DNA of 64,000 nt, from assembly GCF_000425465.1 (NCBI RefSeq), contig NZ_AUDM01000009.1:62001-126000 (forward strand), read 5' to 3'. The position numbers were made by a program, and so were the translations under genes. The DNA is from Flavobacterium filum DSM 17961 (GTDB lineage: Bacteria > Bacteroidota > Bacteroidia > Flavobacteriales > Flavobacteriaceae). This document shows, piece after piece, positions 45,412 through 54,192 of this stretch; position 1 is the stretch's first letter, and every line of letters begins with the position of its first letter. The notes beneath the pieces are model-generated. The model had not been told where the DNA came from. It searched no databases and saw only the letters and a program-made list of their open reading frames with translations.

Positions 45412-47376
45412 TTATTCTGGGATTAATCCTAATTCAATAGCTCTTTTTCGGATTTGGTCTTTTTCTTTTTCTATATCGTATTCTTCTGGAAAACGATTAA
45501 AATACATTTCTAATAATTTATTTTTCATCAAAGGTTCGTCAATTATCTCAATGACTTGTTTGGCTTCTTCCTTAGTTTCTATTTTTGAGTCTCTTTTATT
45601 TAAAAATTCAATTACATCACTTATCTTACTTTTTGCAAAATCGCCAATTAATCCATCTTCTATAAAAAAACTATCTGCCAATAAATCTGTAATGTTTGCA
45701 CCAAATGATTTTTGCGGTCTTTCTGAGTCTTTTAAAATTTTTGTTTTCCCGCTTTTTTTATCTTTTTTTAAATAGACAACATTGTTATTTGGAATATCTG
45801 ATAATGTTAATGGCTCATGTGTAGTAAATATTATTTGTAATTTTTTTTCATCTTTAATATCTAAAATTAACGGTAGACATTTCAACATTGCATTAATATA
45901 TTTTTTTTTCCATTCTGGGTGAAATCCAATATCTGGCTCATCTAATAAAAGATAATTGTCAACAGACATTCTGCTTGAATAAAATTTATTAGCATATAAT
46001 TTAGAAAAAAGCTTAATTAAAAATTTTTCCCCTTGTGAAATTCTAAAATCAGGAAGGAAATTAATAAAATATCTATTAAAGAAATCGTATTTTTCTGTGT
46101 TGTCAATTATACAGAATAAGCTAACGGTATTAACTATATTCATATAGTTCTTAATCAGAGTACTGTTTTTTTCAATGTTTTCTTTTTTTAAATTTAGTTT
46201 TAAATCTTCGGGCAAAACTGTTATAAAATTTAAAAGAGAATCGTAAAAATTTATATCTATTTGAGTTAATTCTAGATTCGATTTTTTTATGAAATTTATA
46301 ATCACTTCTATAAGCCTTAAAAATCTTACTTTGTTATTTAAATTTTCAACTGTTATATCATCTTTATATCTATTACAAAGCAAATCATAAAAATTTAAAT
46401 TTTTTAAATTATAAAAGAACAATCTAGCTATTAAATGATAATATATTTCAAATAGTTTATAATTTTCATTTAGCCCTGTAACAAAAATTTTACCATCAAT
46501 ATCAAAAGAAGCACTATTTTCATTTTCTTTTAAATATATTTTATATAAATGATTAAAGAAGAAAAAAACACCATCTTTTGAAGATTCTTTTTCGATATAA
46601 CTAAAAAGTTCATCTTCTGTTTTAAATTGTTTTTTATAGTTTGAATTAATGAATGATTCAAGGCTCTTCAAATTAAAACCATATTGATTAGCTTTTAAAT
46701 TAATACTTTTGTAAAAGGTTATATCTGAATAAATTTGATTCAAATTTTCAATTAATTCTTCATTAGAAAAGAAAATGATTTCATCCATTAAATCTGCTAA
46801 ACCTGAAATTTCAATATTATTGTTAGCTTTATAGTTAAGTTCTAGAGAATTGTAACTGTAAAAGTAAGTTGCATACTGATTACCTCTTTTAAATTCTTTA
46901 AAATCTATATAAATTGAATCAAAGTTTTTGTCGTAAATATTGTATAATATAGTTGACTGTCTTAATGATTCTGTGGGTCTTTTAAATTTTTGAAATTCAT
47001 CATATTTCTTTTCATCGTTATTATAATAAATTTTGGTTGTTAAAATATTATTTTCATCTTTTTCATATATAAAGATTGTGTTAATTTTATTAATTTGGTA
47101 ATTGTAATTATTTCCTAAGTTTTGAGATTCTGAAGAAAATTCATTTAATAAACTTGATTTACCAGAACCATTTTCTCCAACTATTGCAGTTAATAATTCA
47201 ATTTTCTTTCCAAAAAAATCAGCTATAAAATCTTTATTTTTTGTTTTTATTAAAATAAAATTATCATTTTCAATATTTTCAAATTTATAATCATAAATGT
47301 ATTCACCACCAAAATTTATTATTTGTGGTTCATCAAATAAAAAATGATTTTTAATTAAAACTGCTGCTAGTCTCAT
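45412..47376 (-). CDS. AAA/ABC-type ATPase (PtuA-like) of a two-gene defence module
   Basis: 654 residues. Walker A VGENGSGKS (about 67-75), ABC-like signature ISQGEKF (near 440), Walker B YLLLDEPDIGFHP (near 480) and switch histidine IFTTHEPLTL (near 516). A long, AT-rich, unrecognised helical insertion separates the ATPase halves, as in OLD-like and Septu PtuA ATPases. The C-terminus (from about 560) contains an IIDEP-like helix region. It has its own promoter box. It probably senses phage and controls the HNH partner. Confidence 0.85.
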   Translation of the reverse strand: MRLAAVLIKNHFLFDEPQIINFGGEYIYDYKFENIENDNFILIKTKNKDFIADFFGKKIELLTAIVGENGSGKSSLLNEFSSESQNLGNNYNYQINKINTIFIYEKDENNILTTKIYYNNDEKKYDEFQKFKRPTESLRQSTILYNIYDKNFDSIYIDFKEFKRGNQYATYFYSYNSLELNYKANNNIEISGLADLMDEIIFFSNEELIENLNQIYSDITFYKSINLKANQYGFNLKSLESFINSNYKKQFKTEDELFSYIEKESSKDGVFFFFNHLYKIYLKENENSASFDIDGKIFVTGLNENYKLFEIYYHLIARLFFYNLKNLNFYDLLCNRYKDDITVENLNNKVRFLRLIEVIINFIKKSNLELTQIDINFYDSLLNFITVLPEDLKLNLKKENIEKNSTLIKNYMNIVNTVSLFCIIDNTEKYDFFNRYFINFLPDFRISQGEKFLIKLFSKLYANKFYSSRMSVDNYLLLDEPDIGFHPEWKKKYINAMLKCLPLILDIKDEKKLQIIFTTHEPLTLSDIPNNNVVYLKKDKKSGKTKILKDSERPQKSFGANITDLLADSFFIEDGLIGDFAKSKISDVIEFLNKRDSKIETKEEAKQVIEIIDEPLMKNKLLEMYFNRFPEEYDIEKEKDQIRKRAIELGLIPE

Positions 47377-47392
47377 AAATATAGTATTTTCC

Positions 47393-47400
47393 CAAATATA
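47393..47400 (-). promoter_or_regulatory. Bacteroidota -7 promoter box for the defence pair
   Basis: TATATTTG on the minus strand, 16 bases upstream of the ATPase ATG at 47376. It drives the ATPase/HNH operon toward the prohibitin gene. Confidence 0.6.
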
Positions 47401-47439
47401 CTAAATCTGCATAATTAATAATGTAAATTAAATATTTGC

Positions 47440-47500
47440 AAAGTTATTGTCATTGGTTCCGGTAAAGACGGAATGCCGATTATTTTGGGGAATCAGTAAA
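47440..47500 (+). repeat. Direct repeat copy 2: orphan 3' end of the prohibitin gene
   Basis: Encodes KVIVIGSGKDGMPIILGNQ and a stop in the same frame as the gene end, but without any upstream gene; 56/61 identical to 44449-44509. It is followed within 20 bases by the hairpin at 47521. This looks like the original end of the host gene, separated by the insertion. Confidence 0.95.
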
Positions 47501-47520
47501 AAATATCTATACTTCTTGAA

Positions 47521-47553
47521 ACACCGTTAGAAAATATTTTTCGGTGTTTTTTT
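47521..47553 (+). terminator. Intrinsic terminator, originally for the prohibitin gene
   Basis: ACACCG (47521-47526) pairs with CGGTGT (47542-47547) and is followed by TTTTTTT. It stands just past the orphan gene end, the position expected for the terminator of the uninterrupted gene. Confidence 0.75.
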
Positions 47554-47578
47554 ATGTCAAAAAGTTAAGAAAATTATC

Positions 47579-47616
47579 AATTCATTTTGTACCTTTCAAC
47601 CTCAAAAAAATGAATT
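47579..47616 (+). promoter_or_regulatory. Inverted repeat in the alpha-amylase leader
   Basis: AATTCATTTT (47579-47588) is the exact reverse complement of AAAATGAATT (47607-47616), which ends next to the ATG at 47617. A near -7 box (TACCTTTC) lies in the loop. It could be an operator or a hairpin that covers the start; neither is shown. Confidence 0.35.
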
Positions 47617-49494
47617 ATGTTTAAAAAGTCATCAGTTGTATTAAGTTCTATCGTCTTATTTTCAACTTTATCCTGCGAACAAAAAAATATGAAAGGTCAA
47701 TCGGAAACCGTTAATGAATCGAATAGAGAAAATAAAATAGTGGTATATCAAGTGTTTACACGTTTGTTTGGTAATATGAATACTACCAATAAACCGTGGG
47801 GAACCATCGAAGAAAACGGAGTAGGGAAGTTCAATGATTTTACAGATAAAGCACTTCAAGAAATCAAAGAGTTAGGCGTAACGCACATTTGGTATACAGG
47901 TGTTCCGCATCATGCCGTAGTTCGTGATTATACCAAATACGGAATTTCCAATGATGACCCGGATGTGGTAAAAGGTCGTGCCGGTTCGCCTTATGCCGTA
48001 AAAGATTATTACAACGTAAACCCTGATTTGGCGGTTGACCCTGCAAAAAGATTGGAAGAATTTGAAGCGTTGATTGAACGCACACACAAAAATGGATTGA
48101 AGGTTGTCATTGACATTGTGCCCAATCACATTGCTCGTCGTTATGAAGGAAAAACCAATCCGAATGGGGTGAAAGATTTTGGAGCGGATGATGATAAGTC
48201 TGTGGAATACAAACGAAATAACAACTTTTATTACATTCCCAATTCTAAATTTGAAGTGCCAACCGATGCCAATTATAAACCACTTGGTGGTGAAAAAAAT
48301 GCATTAGCTGATGGAAAATTTGAAGAAATTCCGGCAAAATGGACCGGAAATGGTTCACGATTAGCTAAACCGGATATCAATGATTGGTATGAAACAGTAA
48401 AAATCAATTATGGTGTAAAACCGGACGGTACAAAGGATTTTCCAACCTTACCGGAAGGATATGACAAAAAAGATTATAAAGCTCATGCTGCTTTTTGGAA
48501 AGGAAAAGACGTTCCGGATTCCTGGAAAAAATTCAAAGACATCACGCATTATTGGATAGACAAAGGCGTAGATGGTTTTCGCTATGACATGGCTGAGATG
48601 GTGCCGGTAGAATTTTGGAGTTATATGAATTCCTCTATCAAAATGAAAAATCCAAATGCTTTTTTGTTGGCTGAAGTGTATAATCCTGCGGAATATAGAA
48701 ATTACATTCATTTAGGAAAAATGGATTATTTGTATGACAAAGTACAAATGTATGATACACTCAAAAATATTGTGCAAGGACGAGGTTTACCTAAGCATAT
48801 TTCGGGTATTCAAGAAGATTTAAAAGATATTGAACACCACATGCTTCACTTTTTAGATAACCATGACGAACAACGTTTAGCGAGTCCGCAATTTGCTGGT
48901 GATCCGAAAAAAGGAATGCCGTTGATGGTGGTTTCAGCTACTATTAGTTCTTCACCAACGATGATTTATTTTGGTCAGGAAGTAGGTGAACCAGGTGCAA
49001 TTGATGCCGGTTTTGGGAAACAATCACGTACATCAATTTTTGATTATGTAGGCGTTCCACATCACCAACGTTGGATGAATGGCGGAAAATTTGATGGCGG
49101 ACAACTATCTAAAGAAGAAAAAGAATTACGTGATTTTTACAAACGATTATTGAATTTTACGTTGAAAAGTAGTGCGTTGATGGGTGATTACGAACAAATT
49201 CACGATGCCAATTTAGAAGCCGGTTTAGGGTATGATTTCGGGTTATATTCGTATGTGCGTTGGAGTGAAAATGAAAAATTGATTATCGTGACCAATTTTA
49301 ATCAAAATACGGCTGTGAAATGTCAAGTTATTTTGCCGGCCGGAGTAGTGAAAAAAATGAATCTGAAAGATGGTAGTTATAAAATGAAAGACCAATTGTA
49401 TTTAAAAAATGCAACGGAATTAATCATCAAAAATGGCGTAGGGAAATTTTCAATTGAGATTCAACCGGGAGAGAGTTTTATTTATAAATTATAG
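47617..49494 (+). CDS. GH13 alpha-amylase family lipoprotein
   Basis: 625 residues. Lipoprotein signal with lipobox Cys (TLSCEQK, about residue 20). The GH13 barrel motifs are in order: VIDIVPNHIA (region I), DGFRYDMAE with nucleophile Asp near 324 (region II), LLAEVYNP with acid/base Glu near 353 (region III) and FLDNHDEQR with Asp near 415 (region IV). A C-terminal beta domain ends at residue 625. It is probably a surface or periplasmic alpha-glucan hydrolase. The gene starts after the prohibitin terminator and has a hairpin in its leader. Confidence 0.93.
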   Translation: MFKKSSVVLSSIVLFSTLSCEQKNMKGQSETVNESNRENKIVVYQVFTRLFGNMNTTNKPWGTIEENGVGKFNDFTDKALQEIKELGVTHIWYTGVPHHAVVRDYTKYGISNDDPDVVKGRAGSPYAVKDYYNVNPDLAVDPAKRLEEFEALIERTHKNGLKVVIDIVPNHIARRYEGKTNPNGVKDFGADDDKSVEYKRNNNFYYIPNSKFEVPTDANYKPLGGEKNALADGKFEEIPAKWTGNGSRLAKPDINDWYETVKINYGVKPDGTKDFPTLPEGYDKKDYKAHAAFWKGKDVPDSWKKFKDITHYWIDKGVDGFRYDMAEMVPVEFWSYMNSSIKMKNPNAFLLAEVYNPAEYRNYIHLGKMDYLYDKVQMYDTLKNIVQGRGLPKHISGIQEDLKDIEHHMLHFLDNHDEQRLASPQFAGDPKKGMPLMVVSATISSSPTMIYFGQEVGEPGAIDAGFGKQSRTSIFDYVGVPHHQRWMNGGKFDGGQLSKEEKELRDFYKRLLNFTLKSSALMGDYEQIHDANLEAGLGYDFGLYSYVRWSENEKLIIVTNFNQNTAVKCQVILPAGVVKKMNLKDGSYKMKDQLYLKNATELIIKNGVGKFSIEIQPGESFIYKL

Positions 49495-49511
49495 ATTTGT
49501 TTAAGAAAGTT

Positions 49512-49548
49512 ACACCTGACAGGTTTTTTTTGAAAACCTGTCAGGTGT
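49512..49548. repeat. Perfect 16-base inverted repeat (ACACCTGACAGGTTTT)
   Basis: ACACCTGACAGGTTTT at 49512-49527 pairs perfectly with AAAACCTGTCAGGTGT at 49533-49548; the loop is five bases. It may terminate the amylase transcript, although no T-run follows. From memory this palindrome is a recurring intergenic element in flavobacteria. Confidence 0.8.
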
Positions 49549-49592
49549 TAATCGTAAATTTCAATTCTTATTAGAAATAATATAAAAAGGCT

Positions 49593-50213
49593 ATGTGCTT
49601 TTACATGCAACAAAAAGATGCGATACCAAAAGTGGAAAAACGTTTTAAAGCGATTGTCCAAAAGCCCGAATCTTTTTTGCAAGCCGATGTTATCAATGCC
49701 TTTGAACATAAATGTTCGCCTATTATCTTAAATACGAACCCAACGGAAATTGTAACTAATTTTCAATGGGGATTGATTCCGCATTGGGCAAAAGATGTAT
49801 CTATTCAGCAACAAACAATTAATGCAAGAATGGAAACGGTTACTGAAAAGCCTAGTTTTTCAAACATCATTCATCAACGTTGTTTAGTGATTGCCACTGC
49901 TTTTTATGAATGGCGATGGTTGGATGAAAAAGGAAAATCAAAACAGAAATACATTATTTATGGCGAAGAGGAGCTTTTTGCCATGGCGGGTTTATATAGT
50001 TTTTGGCGAAATCCTGCCGATGGAGAGCCTAAAAATTCATTTACTATTCTGACAACGGAAGCCAATGAGACGATGCGTTTTGTACATAATCACAAAAAGC
50101 GAATGCCGATTGTACTTAAAAAAGAAGATGAATCAACTTGGTTGGATACACATCACAAGATTGAAGAATTTGCTTTTCCGTATAGTGCGAATTTATTGGC
50201 TTTTCCTGTGTAA
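49593..50213 (+). CDS. SOS response-associated peptidase (SRAP, YedK/HMCES family)
   Basis: Binds abasic sites in single-stranded DNA covalently through Cys2 and shields them. 206 residues; the mature N-terminus after Met is Cys2 (MCFYMQQ). Further motifs: TINARMETVTEKPSF with the conserved Asn, Glu in FYEWRW, and the histidine in VHNHKKRMPIVL. The second and third residues (FY instead of the common GR) are unusual but known variants exist in Bacteroidota. Converges with rdgB. Confidence 0.92.
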   Translation: MCFYMQQKDAIPKVEKRFKAIVQKPESFLQADVINAFEHKCSPIILNTNPTEIVTNFQWGLIPHWAKDVSIQQQTINARMETVTEKPSFSNIIHQRCLVIATAFYEWRWLDEKGKSKQKYIIYGEEELFAMAGLYSFWRNPADGEPKNSFTILTTEANETMRFVHNHKKRMPIVLKKEDESTWLDTHHKIEEFAFPYSANLLAFPV

Positions 50214-50218
50214 AGCAT

Positions 50219-50800
50219 CTACATTGATGTTAAAAAACGTACTAGCTTTTCAACAGCAAGTCCACGGTGACTGATTTTTGATTTTTCTTCCCTACTCATT
50301 TCAGCAAAAGTAGTAGTATAACCATCCGGAATAAAGATTGGATCATATCCAAAACCTTGATTTCCTTTTGGTTCAAAACCAATTTTTCCTTTTACGATTC
50401 CTTCAAATAAATGTTGTTCACCATTGATATTCAAACAGATAATTGTTTTAAACTGTGCGTTTCGATTGGTTGAATGTTCAAGATTTTTCAACAACTTTTG
50501 CATGTTATCGTTTGCATTTTTTTGCTCACCTGCATAACGAGCGGAATAAACGCCGGGTTCGCCATTAAGGGCTTCAACTTCTAATCCGGTATCATCAGCA
50601 AAACAGAAGTGACCATATTTTTCAGTAACATAATTGGCTTTTAAAATGGCATTACCTTCAATAGTCAAAGCAGTTTCAGGTATTTCTTCATAACAGCCAA
50701 TAGAATCTAAACTAAGTAATTTTAATTCAGAAGGAATTAATTGTTGTATTTCATTTATTTTATGTAAATTATTGGAAGCGAATACAATAGATAAAGCCAT
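50219..50800 (-). CDS. rdgB: dITP/XTP pyrophosphatase RdgB (HAM1)
   Basis: Hydrolyses non-canonical purine triphosphates to keep them out of DNA. 193 residues. The family start SIVFASNNLHKINEI and the segments FCFADDTGLEVEALNGEPGVYSARYAG and GYDPIFIPDGYTTTFAEM are present, including the catalytic DD pair. The C-terminus SHRGLAVEKLVRFL matches the family. It ends 6 bases from the convergent SRAP gene. Confidence 0.95.
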   Translation of the reverse strand: MALSIVFASNNLHKINEIQQLIPSELKLLSLDSIGCYEEIPETALTIEGNAILKANYVTEKYGHFCFADDTGLEVEALNGEPGVYSARYAGEQKNANDNMQKLLKNLEHSTNRNAQFKTIICLNINGEQHLFEGIVKGKIGFEPKGNQGFGYDPIFIPDGYTTTFAEMSREEKSKISHRGLAVEKLVRFLTSM

Positions 50801-50914
50801 ATTTAACTCATTTTTGTGTATAAAGATAACTTTTTCAACTATTTAATTTTTAATTTTGTGTGAGCATTTTGCAACTTTGATTGTATTTTTTGTTTACTTA
50901 ATTAATTTACTAAA

Positions 50915-51553
50915 ATGAAGAATCGTGAACAAACTCGAAATGAAGAAATTGTAAATGCCATTTCACACGGAATTGGCATACTGTTTTGTTTCATAGCACT
51001 TCCTTTTTTGTTGACAGATGCTTTTGATAATCAGCAATTTAGTTTGTTTGTATCTCTTGTTGCATTTGGAATAGGTATGTTGTTGGTTTATACTTTTTCA
51101 ACATTGTATCACATTTCAAAAGATGATAAAACAAAAAACATACTTCAAGTCTGTGACCACATTAGTATCTATTTTTTAATCGCCGGAACCTATTCTCCAC
51201 TGATGGTTAAATATTTAGAAACGGAAACAGCAATACTTTTTTTAAGTGTTATGTGGTCTATTGTGTTGTTGGGTACTATTTTTAAAATTTTCTTTACTAA
51301 AAAATTTAAATTTTTATCTACAGTGCTTTATTTAGCATTGGGATGGATGATTGTTTTTGTTATTAAACCACTACTTGAAACCATTCCATTTTCAGTTTTT
51401 CTTTGGATTATTTTGGGAGGTTTAAGCTATACCATTGGGGTGTATTTTTATGTGAAAGACCATAAAATGTATTATCATTCCATCTGGCATTTATTTGTTC
51501 TTTTCGGAACAATTGCTCATTTTGTTTCTGTTTATATCAGTATTTATAATTGA
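50915..51553 (+). CDS. Hemolysin III / PAQR-family membrane protein
   Basis: 212 residues, seven predicted helices. Family motifs: NAISHGIG near the N-terminus, STLYHIS in the third region, and the C-terminal YHSIWHLFVLFG, which carry the Asp/His metal site of the adiponectin-receptor-like fold. Relatives are proposed membrane hydrolases; the bacterial role is unclear. Single gene, divergent from rdgB. Confidence 0.92.
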   Translation: MKNREQTRNEEIVNAISHGIGILFCFIALPFLLTDAFDNQQFSLFVSLVAFGIGMLLVYTFSTLYHISKDDKTKNILQVCDHISIYFLIAGTYSPLMVKYLETETAILFLSVMWSIVLLGTIFKIFFTKKFKFLSTVLYLALGWMIVFVIKPLLETIPFSVFLWIILGGLSYTIGVYFYVKDHKMYYHSIWHLFVLFGTIAHFVSVYISIYN

Positions 51554-51736
51554 TTAATTATCAGTTTATTGTTGATTCTTACTTCTACAAAAGTTAAAGT
51601 TTTTTTATACTTTACAATTTTGTTTATTATTGCTTTTCGTATAGTTAAATATCATGGTAAAAAAATATTAAAAATAATAAAACCATAATTTAATTTTTTA
51701 CGTAAGTAAAGAACCAAAACCAAAACAAAATACAAA

Positions 51737-54121
51737 ATGAAACAAAAAAACGAAGCCCCATCGTTTGTTAGAAGCTGTGTTTTATTCCTATTGCTGTTAG
51801 TATTCTATAATCCATTATGGTCACAGTTTGTTATCAATGACAATCAAAAAATTGATGAAATTTCATTACACCCTTATGCCAAAATCGCCAATTTAGAGCA
51901 AGAAGACCGTTCTTTACATCAAATTTTAAAGGACGGTAAAATTGTTTTTGAAATATTGCCCATCGAGAACACAGATTTAGGTTTTACAAGTAATCATTAT
52001 TGGTTAACCTTTCAAATTAAAAATGAAACCTCCAAGATACAAACATTTTATTTGGAAGCTTGTCGACCAATTGTAGATTATGCAACTTTTTATACCATTG
52101 ATCAGGAACAAAAAATAAACAAACAGGTTAGTGGTGATGCAATCCCTTTCAAGGAAAGAAGTATTCAAAACAGAAAAATTTTATTCAAAATAGAATTACC
52201 ACCTAATGAATTGCAAACCTATTATTTACATTTAAAAAGTGATGGTGAAGTAATTAATGCCGGAATTATGCTTCGTTCAATGGATAACTTGATGCAAACA
52301 ATGTCTTTTGAACAAGTTATTTTTGGAATTTTTTATGGCATTTTGTTGATTGCGGCTATCATTTATATGTTCTTCTTTTTTGCTATGAAAGAAAGAAGTT
52401 TCCTGTATTACAGTTTATATGTGGTATTTATTGGAGCTTTACAATTTTCGTTAGATGGATATTTTTATCAATTAATTACGCCAAATTCAGGATGGTTATG
52501 TTTGAATGCGGTAATTTTATCAGCATGTTTAGCCAACTTCTTTTTAGGTAGATATGCACAAGTTTTTCTTCAGATCAAAAAATATAGTGAATTTATAAAT
52601 GGAGCTTTTTACATCATTTTTATACTTGATTTTGCTTTATTACTTTCCTTAATAGTTTCACCAAAAGCTTTAGAAATATCCTATCCTTTGGCCAATGCTC
52701 TCGGATTGATCTTATTGATATTAATCATCGCTTCGGTTGTTGTAATTTATAACAAAACTAAAAAAATAGATCGTTTTTTCGTTTTTGGTATTTTGTTTTT
52801 GATTATCGGATTTATCATGTTCATTTTGAAGAATTTTGGTGTATTGCCTGTAAATTTCACTACAGAAAACGGTTCTAAATTAGGCACCGGAATGGAAGTG
52901 ATTTTTCTTTCGCTTTCGATGGCTAACTTGATTAGAAAAATGCGTGATGAGCGAGAAGAATTTCAACAGGATGCACTTCAAAAGTCAGAAGAAATGAACG
53001 AAATGAAGTCTTATTTTTTATCGAATATCAGTCATGAATTACGTACTCCCTTAAATGCTATTTTAAATTTATCGAAAGAAATTTCGAAAGATACAGCAGA
53101 TGATGCTATTCAAAAAAACAGCAATTTGATTAAAGATTCATCCTATAGTTTGTTGAGTTCCATCAATGATATTTTGGATTTTTCTAAAATTGAAAAGGGA
53201 GAGTTGAAATTGGATAGTGAGGAATTTAATCCAAAACAAATGATAGAGCATTTGGTTAAAAATATGGCCTATCGTGCCAAAAATAAAGGACTTGGATTTA
53301 ATATTGATATTTCAGATGAACTACCGGAAATGATTTTAGGCGATAAAATGCGTTTATCTCAAATGCTAAACAATGTGTTGAGTAATGCCTTAAAGTTTAC
53401 AACACACGGTTTTGTAACATTTAAAGTAGAATGTAAGCCACTCAAAAACGGAAAAGTTGAATTGTTTTTTAGTATAGCCGATACCGGAACAGGTATTCCA
53501 AAAGAAAAAATGAATTCTATTTTTGAATCGTTTACACAAGAAAATATCAACAACAAACGAAAGTTTGGTGGTTTAGGTTTGGGATTATATATCGTTAAAA
53601 ATCTTGCTGATTTACATGAAGGAAAAGTAGAAATGCAAAGTATTTTAGATCAAGGTACCGTTTGCAGAATTACACTTCCTTACACGGTTGTGGCAGTGGA
53701 AAAGAAAATTGTTTCACAACCTGAAATGATTGATTTTGATTTGAATGGTAAGAAAATCTTGGTGGTAGAAGATAACGCAATGAATCAAATGGTGATTAAA
53801 ATGATTACCAAAAAATGGTTGAATACTGAAGTTGTTTTTGCTAATAATGGTTTAGAAGGAATTACAATACTACAAGAAAAATCCTTTGATATTATTTTAA
53901 TGGATTTGCAAATGCCTGTGATGGATGGCTATGAAGCAACTATTGCCATTCGAAAAGGTGATGCAGGTGAAAAGAACAAAAATATTCCGATAATTGCATT
54001 AACAGCAGATGTGATGGAAACCACAAAAGAACGGGTAATGGAAATCGGTATGAACAAATACATGACCAAACCGGTGGACAAAGAAGCGTTGTTTAAAAAT
54101 ATCTTTGAACTAGTTGTGTAA
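51737..54121 (+). CDS. Hybrid sensor histidine kinase with 7TMR-DISM sensor
   Basis: 794 residues. Signal/anchor at about 13-29, periplasmic 7TMR-DISMED2 domain (about 45-175), seven helices (about 190-395), coiled coil, HisKA with the histidine near 433 (NISHELRTPLN), HATPase with DTGTGIP and LGLGLYIVKNL, then a C-terminal receiver with the aspartate near 722 (ILMDLQMPVMDGYEA) and lysine in MTKPVDKEA. It probably senses a carbohydrate or other small molecule and passes the phosphate to a separate HPt protein, not seen here. Confidence 0.94.
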   Translation: MKQKNEAPSFVRSCVLFLLLLVFYNPLWSQFVINDNQKIDEISLHPYAKIANLEQEDRSLHQILKDGKIVFEILPIENTDLGFTSNHYWLTFQIKNETSKIQTFYLEACRPIVDYATFYTIDQEQKINKQVSGDAIPFKERSIQNRKILFKIELPPNELQTYYLHLKSDGEVINAGIMLRSMDNLMQTMSFEQVIFGIFYGILLIAAIIYMFFFFAMKERSFLYYSLYVVFIGALQFSLDGYFYQLITPNSGWLCLNAVILSACLANFFLGRYAQVFLQIKKYSEFINGAFYIIFILDFALLLSLIVSPKALEISYPLANALGLILLILIIASVVVIYNKTKKIDRFFVFGILFLIIGFIMFILKNFGVLPVNFTTENGSKLGTGMEVIFLSLSMANLIRKMRDEREEFQQDALQKSEEMNEMKSYFLSNISHELRTPLNAILNLSKEISKDTADDAIQKNSNLIKDSSYSLLSSINDILDFSKIEKGELKLDSEEFNPKQMIEHLVKNMAYRAKNKGLGFNIDISDELPEMILGDKMRLSQMLNNVLSNALKFTTHGFVTFKVECKPLKNGKVELFFSIADTGTGIPKEKMNSIFESFTQENINNKRKFGGLGLGLYIVKNLADLHEGKVEMQSILDQGTVCRITLPYTVVAVEKKIVSQPEMIDFDLNGKKILVVEDNAMNQMVIKMITKKWLNTEVVFANNGLEGITILQEKSFDIILMDLQMPVMDGYEATIAIRKGDAGEKNKNIPIIALTADVMETTKERVMEIGMNKYMTKPVDKEALFKNIFELVV

Positions 54122-54192
54122 AGAATTTTTGATAATAAAAAAATTTACGATTAAATTTAATACATAACAAAAAAAAGTCAATTTATTAATTT

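Noticed and set aside
44509-47440. Integrase- or tRNA-mediated genomic island
   Set aside because: No integrase, excisionase or tRNA is seen; the only genes between the repeats are the ATPase and the HNH nuclease.
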